From assembly GCA_964411985.1 (NCBI GenBank), contig CAYPNF010000002.1, positions 1 to 64,000 of the forward strand: a stretch of 64,000 nt of DNA, given 5' to 3'. The notes below the pieces were generated by a model. The model was not told the origin of the DNA. It did not search any database and saw only the letters and a list, made by a program, of their open reading frames with translations. Shown here one piece after another: positions 33,396-43,161 of this stretch (positions within the stretch are counted from its first letter, which is position 1; every line of letters begins with the position of its first letter). The DNA comes from CAYPNF01 sp964411985. Its GTDB lineage: Bacteria > Verrucomicrobiota > Verrucomicrobiia > Limisphaerales > J093. The position numbers and the translations under genes were made by a program.

Positions 33396-35399
33396 TTGAA
33401 GCATTCCAATCTTCCTCGGCCGAATAGGGCTAGTGCATGGCTCTGCCAACGCGATGCGGAAAGGCTAGCCATTTCTGGGGCTGTATCCTCCGCATTCGTG
33501 AATTCAGCCATCCGCCCTGCAGGTGCAAGGAGCGAATCAGAGGATGGTCGCCCTTGGCTGGCCAAGCTGGCGGCCTCGTTCCTATTGGTGCTTCCGACGG
33601 TGGCGGAGGATGCCCCCGCTGCCGCCACGAACCCGCCTGCCCTGTCCCCAAGAGCGTTTCAGGTTACAGAGTATGCGGTCGAAGGCAATTCGCTGCTCCC
33701 AGCCTCGTCCCTGTTGGAAACGGTAAGGCCGTTCACGGGTCCCGCCGTGGATGTGGACACCATCAAGAGGGCGGTGTCTTCGATTGTGCTGGCCTATCGC
33801 GCGCGCGGATTTGTGACGGTCACCGCTTCCCTCCCACCGCAGACGTTGACAAATGGGATCGTCAGGGTAGTTGTTTCCGAAGGCAGGCTCGGTGACATTC
33901 AGGTGGTGGGCAACGAGCATTTCAGTTCTAACAACGTCATGCGTTCGTTGCCTAGCCTGGGCACCAACCTCTTCCTGAACGGCAAGATCCTGCAAGCGGA
34001 GTTGGATCGGGCCAACAGCAACCCGGATCGGCAGATCTTTCCTGAGATTCAGCCTGGCAGTGAGCCCGGCACCTCTTCGCTCGTTCTGAAGGTGAAGGAT
34101 AAGCTGCCGTTGCATGCGCACTTCGACGTCAACAACCTCAACACTCCGGGCACCCCCGATCTTCGAATCAACACCAGCATTGCATACAACAACCTTTGGC
34201 AGCGGGAACATGCGATCGGTTTCCAGTACGGCTTCACTCCCGAAGAGATGAAGACGGATGACAAGCCCTTTTATGACCAACCGCTGATCGCCAACTATGG
34301 TGGCTACTATCGGATGCCCTTGGGCGCCCCTAGGGCGGTCGCCCAAGCCCTGACGAATCAGCCCAGCCGGTTCGGGTACGACGAGGGCAGCCGGAGCTTT
34401 CGATTGCCGCCGGCGCGCAGCACGACGGACCTGACCTTTTTCGCAAGCAGGTCCACCAGCGATACCGGAGTGAAGTACTCTCCCGCCAGCACGGTTGCCC
34501 AGACCGAACTGCTAAGCGTACTGGCGCGGGATTCGGGCCAGGACTTGACGCTCAATGAGTCGGTCGGGTTCCGTTTTCAGATCCCGATGCCGGAGATCGG
34601 GAAGATACGCTCAACGCTTTCGGTGGGGCCGGATTTGAAGCACCTGCTTTCCCAATCCTTCAATACGAATGGTTTCTACTACACCGTGGTGACAACCAAC
34701 ACTTTTGGTGAGCGGGTAGAGCTGACCACCGAGGTTCCTAACGCTCAACCCATCCGAGAGTCGTCGGTTGTTTACCTTCCCTTGTCCCTTCGTTGGGACG
34801 CCGCTCGACCGGATCAGGCTGGCACGACCGCGCTCGGGTTGAGTTTGTCGGGCAACGCATCGTTCGGGCCGCTGTCCGACGCGGAGGCATTCAAGAGTTC
34901 TGCCGGGTCTACGAATGCTTCGGGCGATTACATCGTTGTTCAGGCCAATTTCTCCCGGGAACAGCGCTTGTACAAGAACTGGAGCGCCCTGTTCAAAGTC
35001 GACGGGCAATATGCCAGCGAGCCTTTGGTCACATCAGAGATGTTCGGAGTGGGGGGTGTCAACAGCGTTCGGGGGTATCACGAAGGGGAGCTGTATGGGG
35101 ATCATGGAGTGCGGGTGAGTTTGGAGCCGCGCACGCCGATGTACAATGTGGGAATGGTGGATGATCGCTGGCCGATGATGGCGCGGGCCTTCACCTTTGT
35201 GGATTATGGCATTCGAGTGTTGGCTGATCCGCGACGGCAGGAGGAAACGAAGGACCTGATGGGAGCGGGTTGGGGGCTAAATGTGTCCGTCGGGTCCATG
35301 ATGGACATCCGCTTTGTCATGGCGTGGCCATTGAACGAGACACCGACCACCCGGGCGGGGGCGATGCGAATGAACTTCTACGTGGGAGCGCAATTTTGA
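33396..35399 (+). CDS. TpsB-type outer-membrane transporter (ShlB/FhaC/HecB family)
   Basis: Up to 667 residues. Two POTRA-like modules ('FQVTEYAVEGNSLLPASSLL', 'GRLGDIQVVGNEHFSSNNVM') precede a C-terminal 16-strand barrel ending in 'MRMNFYVGAQF' (aromatic last residue, the outer-membrane insertion signal). 'MFGVGGVNSVRGYHEGELYG' holds the conserved VRGY motif of the L6 loop of Omp85/TpsB transporters. The start is uncertain: the frame opens at TTG 33396, but GTG 33498 gives a normal signal peptide ('WLAKLAASFLLVLPTVAEDA'). It exports the TpsA partner encoded 13 bases downstream. Confidence 0.9.
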   Translation: MKHSNLPRPNRASAWLCQRDAERLAISGAVSSAFVNSAIRPAGARSESEDGRPWLAKLAASFLLVLPTVAEDAPAAATNPPALSPRAFQVTEYAVEGNSLLPASSLLETVRPFTGPAVDVDTIKRAVSSIVLAYRARGFVTVTASLPPQTLTNGIVRVVVSEGRLGDIQVVGNEHFSSNNVMRSLPSLGTNLFLNGKILQAELDRANSNPDRQIFPEIQPGSEPGTSSLVLKVKDKLPLHAHFDVNNLNTPGTPDLRINTSIAYNNLWQREHAIGFQYGFTPEEMKTDDKPFYDQPLIANYGGYYRMPLGAPRAVAQALTNQPSRFGYDEGSRSFRLPPARSTTDLTFFASRSTSDTGVKYSPASTVAQTELLSVLARDSGQDLTLNESVGFRFQIPMPEIGKIRSTLSVGPDLKHLLSQSFNTNGFYYTVVTTNTFGERVELTTEVPNAQPIRESSVVYLPLSLRWDAARPDQAGTTALGLSLSGNASFGPLSDAEAFKSSAGSTNASGDYIVVQANFSREQRLYKNWSALFKVDGQYASEPLVTSEMFGVGGVNSVRGYHEGELYGDHGVRVSLEPRTPMYNVGMVDDRWPMMARAFTFVDYGIRVLADPRRQEETKDLMGAGWGLNVSVGSMMDIRFVMAWPLNETPTTRAGAMRMNFYVGAQF

Positions 35400-35411
35400 T
35401 TCAGCCTGCCT

Positions 35412-38400
35412 ATGCGGACTAACAACCGTCCTTTTCTAACCTCCGCTGCGACCAGTCTCGGCTGCTTCGCTTCGCTGGTGGGTGTCTCGCCTTGTCAAAC
35501 TCACGCAGGAGGACCCGAAGGCATGACCGTGGTGGGCGGAACCGCTGTTGCCACCCAAAACGGTTCCACGCTCAGTATCCAGACCTCGGACCGCACTTTT
35601 CTGAACTGGAACTCATTCAACATCGCGGCCGGGGAGACAACCCGTTTCGTGCAACCAGGGCCTGGCTCCGTCGTTTTCAACCAGATCGGGGGAAACAGCC
35701 CATCCCAGATCTTTGGTCGGCTGGAGGCGAATGGACAGGTAGTGCTGGCCAACCCAAACGGCTTCTATTTCGGTCCCACGGCTTTTGTGAAAGCGGCTAG
35801 CTTTGTAGCGGCGGCCAGCACGGGTCTGCCCCAGGGGATGAAACCGGAGGACTTCTGGCAGTTGCATGCTCAGGGAGCGGTGCCTGGTGCCGGAGTGGTG
35901 AACCTTGGCAAGATCGAGGTGGACCAAGGTGGATCCGCCTACCTTATCGCGCCTCGGGTGGAAAACCGGGGAACCATCACAGCACCCGAAGGCGACATCC
36001 GACTTTATGCCGGAAAAGATGTATTGGTCTGCGAACGACCAGATGGACGAGGACTCACCGCGAAGGTGAAACTTCCGGAGGGTTCCGTGGATAATTACGG
36101 TCGGTTGGTGGCGGACGGAGGCGTGATCGCCATGCACGCGCAAGTGGTGAACAACGGCGGGTTGGTGCAGGCCGACACCGTTCGCGAGCGAAATGGCGTC
36201 ATTGAGTTGGTGGCCTCGGAGAAGATAGGCCTGTCGAAGGATTCGGTTTTGCAGGCCACGGGGGGCAGCAAGGGGGTCAGCCAGGGTGGGGAGGTGATCA
36301 TAAAGTCAGAGCAGGCCTTCGAGGATACACAGGGCTCGCGGATCGTGGCCAGAGGAGGCGAGGAAGGTGGGGATGGCGGGCAGGTGGAGGTGTCTGCAGC
36401 GCGTATGGGACAGATCCGGAGCCAGATGGATGCGAAGGCTGGAAGCGGGTTTCTTGGAGGTCACCTTCTGCTGGATCCAGATTCCATTGCTATCGGCAGC
36501 GCCGGAGGTGGAGATCTCTCGGGAGGGGGCGTGGGAGCCGGCGATCCTCCTTCGTTGCTTCAGCTCGATGTCGATGCGTCATTCAAGGGGTTTTCGCAGA
36601 TCACGCTCCAGGCGAAGAAGGATATCACTGTTACGCGAGGTACCAGATGGGACTTAGCGCAAAGCACTGGCGTGGAAGGGAGTGGTTCGCTGTTAAGCCT
36701 CCAGGCGGGCGAGGTGGTTCGGCTGGAACCCGGGGCTCAGGTACTAGGGGGCAGCGGTTGGTCCGTTTCGCTTGAGGCAGGAACGGACTTTGTTTCAGGA
36801 AAGGGAATTGTCAGCGGAGTAGGCAGTATCTTTCTCGACGGATTAACCGGATCGGGGACTGGGATTCAGGCTTACGACGGCAACATCTCCCTAGCCGCTG
36901 GGAAACAAGTCTTGCTGCAATACGCCTTTGTGAGAACCGCCGGCGGAGGAGATGTTTCGGTGACGGCTCTGGCAGGTAACGTGAACTGCGGTACGCGGGA
37001 AAACGGATTTCGGTTCTCAGGCGCCGGGATCGGGTACGGGGTGGATCCCGAGTTGGGAGGCATTTCGACTGCCAGAGGGGGAAACGTACACATTCGTGCC
37101 GGGGGCGACGTTACCGCCTACCTGCCCGCTCTGAAAGCGAACCACTCTGACGGGGGTAGTGGGGCGTTTGGTGCTGAGCCAGGGGACGTGAAGGTGGAGG
37201 CGGGTGGAAGCGTTTTCGGACACTTTGTTCTGCGGAAGGGGAAGGGGAACATCAAAGCCGGACAGGACGCGGGCACATCAAACAAGCTTCTGGCTCTCAG
37301 TTTGGTGGACGGGCAATGGAGTGTCGAGGCAGGTCGAGACGTTGGTTTGCAGGAGGCCCGGAATCCAAACGGTACGTTCAACACAACCGCCGAGGTTGCC
37401 TCGGGGCTGAGGCAGTTCTTTGATTACGCTCCAGACGCTGGCATTGATCTTTCTGCGGGGCGTGCCGTTTACTTCGTAGGCGGGGTGCTACCACGGAGAC
37501 CCGGAAGCACCGACAATATGGTACCCATTTATCCGCCTCGCTTGTCAGTTGAGGCAGGGGCTGGAGGTGTTATTCTCGCGAAGGAACTCCGGCTCTTTCC
37601 GTCACCTTCCGGAGGGTTGCAGATTCTGACTCACGACCAGGGCCCCCTAAAGAGTCTCAACCCCGGCCAAACGGTTTCCATCGTTCTTTCTGATAGCTCT
37701 AGACACAACTACAGGTCCCAGTCGGATTTTGGAGCCGACGACCACGCGGTGGTTCCGGTGCATCTGGATAAAGAGGCTGCCTTCAAAGTGGCGGTTTCTG
37801 GCCATGTCTCGGACATTGACTTTGTTTCGGCAACCGCTGGGGACATTCGGGTAGGCGGGGACCTGCTGAACTCCAGCTATCGGGGGCAGAACCTCTCTCG
37901 CTCAGATGCTACAAGAATCGCAGTTGTGGGGAAGGCGGAAAACCGAAGCGATTTTAGCTTCATCTACTTGCCTGCAGGAGTTGAGCCGGACCTGGCACTT
38001 CTGGGAAGCGCGGTTAGGGTGGATCCATCTGCCCCTGACATCAGCGCCTATGTGCGGAACATCCTCTACAACCCGGTTACCCGCCGACTCGCGGTCTATG
38101 GCCGGATGTCGGCCCAGGTCAGGGACGCTTTGCTCCAGATGCGGGTGCAGGTGATCGACCAGTATGGGAATCCTGTGTTCGATAGAGACTTGAACCCGGT
38201 GACCCGCCCCGCCGTCTTTCTGGACCCGACATGCATTTCACAGCTTTACGAAGTCAGTCAGCAAGCATCCACGGTTCGCTTGGCGGGGTACAAAGTGGAT
38301 GGCCCGGGCTCATTCCAATTTAGTGCGGACACCATCGCTCTTGGAGCTAGTGATGGCATTCAGTCCACTGGACCGATGATGAACCCGAACCTGGTTTCTC

Positions 38401-39461
38401 TTCTCGGCGTCGGGGCATCTTTGGAGGTGAAGGCTCAAGGGGATATCAGTCTGTTTACATCGGTGATCTCATCCTATTTCGGAGGGAAACTCCGAGTTGC
38501 GTCCGAGGGCGGGTTTATCGACGTGGGTAGCCAGGACTTGATCATCGATGACCGGTTTCCGCGCGGGATTATCGGGCTGGGTGGAGGCGATGTTTCCGTA
38601 GAAGCATACGGCCCCATCAACGTTAACGGATCGCGGATCGCTGCTTACGATGGTGGGAACATCGACGTTCTTAGCATGCATGGCGATCTGGATGCAGGCA
38701 AGGGAGGTTCAGGATACGTAAAGCTCTACAGGCCCTATGTGGACCCTGTTACCGGAAGCTTGGCCAAGCTCATTACCACGATTCCCGGAAGCGGGGTTCT
38801 GTCAACCTCCTTCCCCGAGGAAGTGCCTGGAGTGCCATCCTTGCCCCCAGGCAGCATTCGCGTGAGAACGCCGGAGGGCGACATACGGGCGCAGCAAGGT
38901 GGAATCGTGCAACTTTCCCTCAATAAACAAGCGGTGGCGGGTGCCCGGGTGACTTTAATCGCGGGATCCAAGGATAGCGAAGGCAAGGTTGTTCACGTTG
39001 GCAACATCGACGCCTCTGGTTCTGGTGTGATTGGGTACAATATCGACCTGGACGCCACCGGTGACATCAAGGGAGTCGTCGTCGCCCGTGAGAACATCGA
39101 CATCACTTCGAAGCAGAATGTCAACGTGACGGCCGTGGCTTCGGGAGGGGTGAACGTTGCGGCCGGTGGAACCGTTTCGGGCACGGTAGTTGGGGTGGGG
39201 TCTGTGACCGCTTCGGGAGCGTCGATTGATGCCGCTCTCATGTCCCAGAATGTTTCCTCCAGCGGGAGCGTTTCGGGTCAGGTCGGGTTTGCTTCGACTG
39301 CGGTGGCGGGCTCGACGGCCCAAGCGGCTGTGGGTTCGGCGAGCGAATCCACTGCCAAAGTGGTGAAAAGCGAGGAGGATGACTCGAAGAAGAAGGACAA
39401 AGACAAGCCCAAGCTGGCCCGCACGATCGGGCGGGTGACGGTGATCCTGCCGAAAATGTAG
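35412..39461 (+). CDS. TpsA-type filamentous haemagglutinin-like exoprotein
   Basis: 1349 residues. An N-terminal signal peptide is followed by the two-partner secretion (haemagglutination activity) domain: 'GGTAVATQNGSTLSIQTSDR', 'NWNSFNIAAGETTRFVQPGP', and the motif 'VVLANPNGFYFGPTAFVKAA' (NPNG). The middle is a repetitive right-handed beta-helix, rich in Gly, Val and Asp, with a non-repetitive segment near residues 840-960. The C-terminus is a charged Lys-rich stretch ending 'ARTIGRVTVILPKM'. It is secreted through the TpsB encoded upstream and probably stays on the surface. Confidence 0.9.
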   Translation: MRTNNRPFLTSAATSLGCFASLVGVSPCQTHAGGPEGMTVVGGTAVATQNGSTLSIQTSDRTFLNWNSFNIAAGETTRFVQPGPGSVVFNQIGGNSPSQIFGRLEANGQVVLANPNGFYFGPTAFVKAASFVAAASTGLPQGMKPEDFWQLHAQGAVPGAGVVNLGKIEVDQGGSAYLIAPRVENRGTITAPEGDIRLYAGKDVLVCERPDGRGLTAKVKLPEGSVDNYGRLVADGGVIAMHAQVVNNGGLVQADTVRERNGVIELVASEKIGLSKDSVLQATGGSKGVSQGGEVIIKSEQAFEDTQGSRIVARGGEEGGDGGQVEVSAARMGQIRSQMDAKAGSGFLGGHLLLDPDSIAIGSAGGGDLSGGGVGAGDPPSLLQLDVDASFKGFSQITLQAKKDITVTRGTRWDLAQSTGVEGSGSLLSLQAGEVVRLEPGAQVLGGSGWSVSLEAGTDFVSGKGIVSGVGSIFLDGLTGSGTGIQAYDGNISLAAGKQVLLQYAFVRTAGGGDVSVTALAGNVNCGTRENGFRFSGAGIGYGVDPELGGISTARGGNVHIRAGGDVTAYLPALKANHSDGGSGAFGAEPGDVKVEAGGSVFGHFVLRKGKGNIKAGQDAGTSNKLLALSLVDGQWSVEAGRDVGLQEARNPNGTFNTTAEVASGLRQFFDYAPDAGIDLSAGRAVYFVGGVLPRRPGSTDNMVPIYPPRLSVEAGAGGVILAKELRLFPSPSGGLQILTHDQGPLKSLNPGQTVSIVLSDSSRHNYRSQSDFGADDHAVVPVHLDKEAAFKVAVSGHVSDIDFVSATAGDIRVGGDLLNSSYRGQNLSRSDATRIAVVGKAENRSDFSFIYLPAGVEPDLALLGSAVRVDPSAPDISAYVRNILYNPVTRRLAVYGRMSAQVRDALLQMRVQVIDQYGNPVFDRDLNPVTRPAVFLDPTCISQLYEVSQQASTVRLAGYKVDGPGSFQFSADTIALGASDGIQSTGPMMNPNLVSLLGVGASLEVKAQGDISLFTSVISSYFGGKLRVASEGGFIDVGSQDLIIDDRFPRGIIGLGGGDVSVEAYGPINVNGSRIAAYDGGNIDVLSMHGDLDAGKGGSGYVKLYRPYVDPVTGSLAKLITTIPGSGVLSTSFPEEVPGVPSLPPGSIRVRTPEGDIRAQQGGIVQLSLNKQAVAGARVTLIAGSKDSEGKVVHVGNIDASGSGVIGYNIDLDATGDIKGVVVARENIDITSKQNVNVTAVASGGVNVAAGGTVSGTVVGVGSVTASGASIDAALMSQNVSSSGSVSGQVGFASTAVAGSTAQAAVGSASESTAKVVKSEEDDSKKKDKDKPKLARTIGRVTVILPKM

Positions 39462-39593
39462 CCATACGGCTCGCAAAGGGTGGGTGCTTCACCCGATGAC
39501 TACAAAAGTTACTCAGACTCATGGTGCGGCTCCCTTTGAGACAATGCTTTGTTTCCCTTTCGAACGCCCTCTGAGACCCGGGGAAGGCCTTGG

Positions 39594-39611
39594 TTGTCAC
39601 CATATTGTAAC
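39594..39611 (+). promoter_or_regulatory. Pho-box-like direct repeat before the hybrid kinase gene
   Basis: TTGTCAC (39594-39600) and TTGTAAC (39605-39611), two seven-base units 11 bases apart start to start, the geometry of PhoB sites. It lies 38-55 bases upstream of the kinase start. Confidence 0.5.
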
Positions 39612-39648
39612 GAGAGGAAAGGTGGCAAGATGCCGATAATACAATGGT

Positions 39649-41412
39649 ATGGACGAAATGTCTTCGTTGGATGAGGGTGGTGACCTCGAAGCGCCTTTCG
39701 AATGGGCGGTGCATATCACCTCTCGCGAGCATGTGCCAGCCACCCTCACCCTGGCGGCCATGCAAGACCAGTTTCGAGACCTGGATCAGGATTACGTGGC
39801 GGTGCTGGATGGAAAACAGGTTCTGGGGCTGTGCTCACGGGCGGACATCGGATTCTCAATGGGCTCGCGCTTTGGCTTTGCCATTTTCAGCAAGGAAACG
39901 GTGGCGCAGCATCTGGCGCAAGGAACTCTGATCTTCCGACGGAATGCCCCCTTGCTTCAGGTGCTGGAGGCAGCGCTTTCGCGGACCAAGGCTGCGTTTG
40001 AGCAGGACATCCTGGTGACCGAGGAGAATGGGGACTACCTGGGACAAGTGAGTGTGGAAACTTTGGTGCGGCTTCAGTCGAGCCTCCTTCGTGAGAAGAT
40101 CAGCCGTGAGGAGCGGCATCGGGAGGAATTGGAGGGGAGCAACCAGCAGTTGGTCGCGATGAGCGAGGAGTTGCGGAGGACCAATCGTGATCTCGCCCAC
40201 GCTCGGGACGCGGCGCTCGAGGCGGCCAAGGTCAAAGCCATGTTCTTGGCCAACATGAGCCATGAGATTCGCACGCCGATGAATGGGGTGGTGGGCATGA
40301 TCAATCTCCTGCTCGACACGGAACTGGACGGTGAACAAAGCGAATTTGCACGAACTGTGAAGACGTGCGCTGAGGATTTGATGGTGATCTTGAACGATAT
40401 CCTCGATTTTTCGAAACTCGACTCAGGCCGTGTACAACTGGAGGCGGTCGAGTTCTCGCCCAACGAAATTGCGAGGGAACTGATCGAATTCCACCGCCCC
40501 AAGGCGGCTTCCAAAGGATTGACTCTCCGTTGCATGGTAGATCCGGCCGCGTCCAGCCCGTTGATTGGGGATCCAACCCGCTTACGCCAGGTTCTCAACA
40601 ACCTATTGGGGAACGCGGTGAAGTTTACGAATGCTGGCCATGTAGAATTGCGGGTGAAGAGTTCCAATTACACCGATCGCGGCAAAACGTGCCTGCTGTT
40701 TGAGGTCCAGGACACTGGGATTGGCGTTGCCAAGGAGAAGCAGAAGCTGTTGTTCAATGCCTTTACGCAGGCCGACGGTACGATGACCCGCCGGTACGGG
40801 GGCACCGGCCTGGGGTTGGCGATCTGCCGCCAGTTAGTGGAACTGATGGGGGGGGAAGTAGGGCTCGACAGTGAGGAGGGGAGGGGAGCCTGCTTCTGGT
40901 TTACCGCCACCTTCCAGAAACATGCAGGTGCGCCGAGTGGCTGTGTGGGGCAAAACCGGACTTCCAGTCCCAACCACCAGGGACGCTTCAGCCATTTGGC
41001 TGTGCTTCTGGTGGAAGATAACCCCGTGAACAGCATGGTCGCGACCCGCATGCTCCGAAAACTGGGGGTGATTCCCGAGCTCGTCACGAATGGGCAGGAA
41101 GCGGTGGAGCGGGTTGGCATACGAAAGTATGATCTCATTCTGATGGACTGTCATATGCCCCAAATGGATGGCTTTTCCGCCTCTGCCGAGATCCGCAGGA
41201 GGGAGGCGAAACTGGGAGACACAGGAAATCGGACCCGCATCGTTGCCTTGACGGCGAGTATTATGGAGGAGGACCGCCGCCGTTGTGTGGAATCCGGTAT
41301 GGACGGTTTTTTGGAGAAACCGGTGCAACTTGGGGCGATCGAAGGGGAGTTGGCATTCGTGGCCCAAGCACGACAGGCGGAAGAGCCCCGTGAATTGGTG
41401 CTGCTTGGTTAA
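39649..41412 (+). CDS. Hybrid histidine kinase with N-terminal CBS-like region and receiver domain
   Basis: 587 residues, no membrane helix. Order: CBS-like module (about 20-145, 'QDYVAVLDGKQVLGLCSRAD'), coiled-coil linker, HisKA with phospho-acceptor H205 ('MSHEIRTPMNGVVGM'), HATPase with N-box 'NNLLGNAVKFTNAG' and 'DTGIGVAKEKQ', 'GGTGLGLAICRQLVELMGG', and a receiver domain with D500 ('YDLILMDCHMPQMDGF'). It converges on the PhoB-type regulator gene with a 34-base gap, and carries a Pho-box-like promoter, suggesting a role in phosphate sensing. The receiver makes a simple PhoR-PhoB pair unlikely. Confidence 0.88.
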   Translation: MDEMSSLDEGGDLEAPFEWAVHITSREHVPATLTLAAMQDQFRDLDQDYVAVLDGKQVLGLCSRADIGFSMGSRFGFAIFSKETVAQHLAQGTLIFRRNAPLLQVLEAALSRTKAAFEQDILVTEENGDYLGQVSVETLVRLQSSLLREKISREERHREELEGSNQQLVAMSEELRRTNRDLAHARDAALEAAKVKAMFLANMSHEIRTPMNGVVGMINLLLDTELDGEQSEFARTVKTCAEDLMVILNDILDFSKLDSGRVQLEAVEFSPNEIARELIEFHRPKAASKGLTLRCMVDPAASSPLIGDPTRLRQVLNNLLGNAVKFTNAGHVELRVKSSNYTDRGKTCLLFEVQDTGIGVAKEKQKLLFNAFTQADGTMTRRYGGTGLGLAICRQLVELMGGEVGLDSEEGRGACFWFTATFQKHAGAPSGCVGQNRTSSPNHQGRFSHLAVLLVEDNPVNSMVATRMLRKLGVIPELVTNGQEAVERVGIRKYDLILMDCHMPQMDGFSASAEIRRREAKLGDTGNRTRIVALTASIMEEDRRRCVESGMDGFLEKPVQLGAIEGELAFVAQARQAEEPRELVLLG

Positions 41413-41446
41413 CTCGGCGTGGAGACGGGAAGTAAGGAATGGTCGA

Positions 41447-42148
41447 TCAAGCCTCCATGAACCTGTACCCCACCCCGCGAACCGTGTCCAATAGGCCGGA
41501 GGCTGATCCCATCTTCTCGCGCAGGCGGCGCATGTGAGTATCCACGGTTCTGGTGTCGATCAGGCTGTCGTATTCCCACACATCCCTCAATAACTGTTCC
41601 CGCGATTGTACCCGGCCCCGTCTCTGTACCAGGACCGTCAGCAGTTTGAACTCTGTCGCGGTCAGATCGATCGATCGCCCCTGCACGGTGACCGCGTGTT
41701 GAGGTACATCGATTACCAGATCCGCAACCGAGAGTCGACTGAGCTTATCCTCGCTGGATTCTCTTCGCTTCAGCAGATTTCTAACTCGCAAGACCAATTC
41801 GCGAGGGCTGAATGGCTTGGTCACATAGTCGTCGGCGCCCAGTTCGAGACCCAGGACCCGATCCAGCTCGCTGGCTCTGGCGGTGAGCATGATGATCGGA
41901 ATCGCAGAAGTGCTTGGATCGCGTCGGAGGATCTTGCAGACCTCGGTGCCGTCCACCTCGGGCAACATGAGGTCGAGGAGGATCAGGTCCGGGAGAAGAG
42001 CTCGGGCCTTCCGGAGGGCTTCCTCACCATCTACGGCCGTCACGACCTCCAACCCGGCGCCTTTCAAGTTGAACTCGATGAGGTCCAAGGCATCCATCTC
42101 GTCATCTACAACAAGGATTTTGGGTTTCAAGCGGGACCAGGTTGCCAT
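41447..42148 (-). CDS. phoB: OmpR/PhoB-family response regulator
   Basis: 233 residues: receiver domain with 'ILVVDDEMDALDLIEFNLKG', phospho-acceptor Asp in 'DLILLDLMLPEVDG', and 'GADDYVTKPFSPREL', followed by a winged helix ('LTATEFKLLTVLVQRRGRVQ', 'RTVDTHMRRLREKM') of the PhoB type. The surrounding Pho-box-like sites and pst genes support PhoB. The upstream region carries a Pho box shared with the divergent gene at 42375, so autoregulation is likely. Confidence 0.85.
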   Translation of the reverse strand: MATWSRLKPKILVVDDEMDALDLIEFNLKGAGLEVVTAVDGEEALRKARALLPDLILLDLMLPEVDGTEVCKILRRDPSTSAIPIIMLTARASELDRVLGLELGADDYVTKPFSPRELVLRVRNLLKRRESSEDKLSRLSVADLVIDVPQHAVTVQGRSIDLTATEFKLLTVLVQRRGRVQSREQLLRDVWEYDSLIDTRTVDTHMRRLREKMGSASGLLDTVRGVGYRFMEA

Positions 42149-42288
42149 GGCCGTATGATGCCAAAGTGGCGATCCAGTTACAAGTAGGTTACGTTACGGC
42201 ACTTCGGAACGAAACCCCCGAGCGTCGCGACCACCGCTTTGATCGCTGAAAAATGTAACATTCAAAGTGTTGCAAAACCGTTGCCGCG

Positions 42289-42308
42289 TTGTCACAGAAT
42301 TGTGACAG
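42289..42308. promoter_or_regulatory. Pho box between phoB and the divergent coiled-coil gene
   Basis: TTGTCACAGAATTGTGACAG reads as two 11-base units on both strands (plus: TTGTCAC/TTGTGAC; minus: CTGTCAC/CTGTGAC). A -10-like TTAAGAT lies about ten bases downstream on the plus strand. It can serve both phoB (minus) and the gene at 42375 (plus). Confidence 0.55.
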
Positions 42309-42374
42309 CAAGCTTAAGATGTGCCCATGTGGGCACTCCATGGCTGATAGATCATCCGAGCGAAAGGTCCTGAT

Positions 42375-42686
42375 GTGAAAACTGCAGAATTGGCAAAGAG
42401 CATTGCTGAGCTAAAAGGGAAGGTGACCAGCCTAGCCGGTAAAATGGCGGCGACCGAGAAGGAGCGCGAGGCCGTTCGGGAAAGAGCCAAGGCTGCGAAA
42501 GCGGCTTTGAAAGAGGCCAAGAAGGCTTCCAAGACCGCGCGCAAAGAAGAAGAGGCGCTAAAGGAAACCCTTAAGCCTGTTCAAAAGGAGTTGGCTAGTC
42601 TTCGCAAGCGATTAGCCAAGGCCGAGAAGCGGCTGAAGAAGAAGGCACCCAAGCCGGCTCGGCAACCTGGCGCAGCGCACGGGTGA
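42375..42686 (+). CDS. Small Lys/Ala/Glu-rich coiled-coil protein
   Basis: 103 residues from GTG 42375 with AAAGG at 42362. Almost the whole protein is a predicted heptad-rich helix ('SIAELKGKVTSLAGKMAATE', 'KKASKTARKEEEALKETLKP') ending in a basic Pro/Lys tail. It is probably expressed under phosphate control, sharing the Pho box with phoB. It could be a nucleoid-associated or polyphosphate-related protein, but sequence alone does not show this. About 475 bases without a clear gene follow to 43161. Confidence 0.55.
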   Translation: MKTAELAKSIAELKGKVTSLAGKMAATEKEREAVRERAKAAKAALKEAKKASKTARKEEEALKETLKPVQKELASLRKRLAKAEKRLKKKAPKPARQPGAAHG

Positions 42687-43161
42687 AGCCGGTTGGCGAG
42701 TTTGAGGGCCTCGGACGTCCTCCAGAGCTTTGTGCCATCGGCTTTTGGGCTGAGGGGAGCCGAACAGCTGGGAAGACGCCGAGATGAGTGTCTGGCCGTC
42801 CGGCGGAGGACGAGGTTGCGTACCTGAGGGAAGCAAGTTTTCCTAGGCTCGGTACTGTGACCGCAGAGGGCACACGCCTTCCCCTCGTGACGGCTGCGGT
42901 CAACGGCAAATGAGATTGCGTTTCTTCACACAATCGCAACTTTCCAGTCTTCGTACTGACACACGCTGATGAGACCTTGGCAAATGTATCGGGTGTGCGT
43001 TCAACGTGGCAAAGCGCCGAAACGTGCGCTATCGCTGGGATGGGTATTCTGGCTGCGGAATGGCGAATAATGGCCAACCCGGGATTCAGGACCTCACTCG
43101 GCGCTGCTCAATCAAACGAATCGAGAACGCAAAGCCCGCTCAACCGAAACTAACTATTGCT

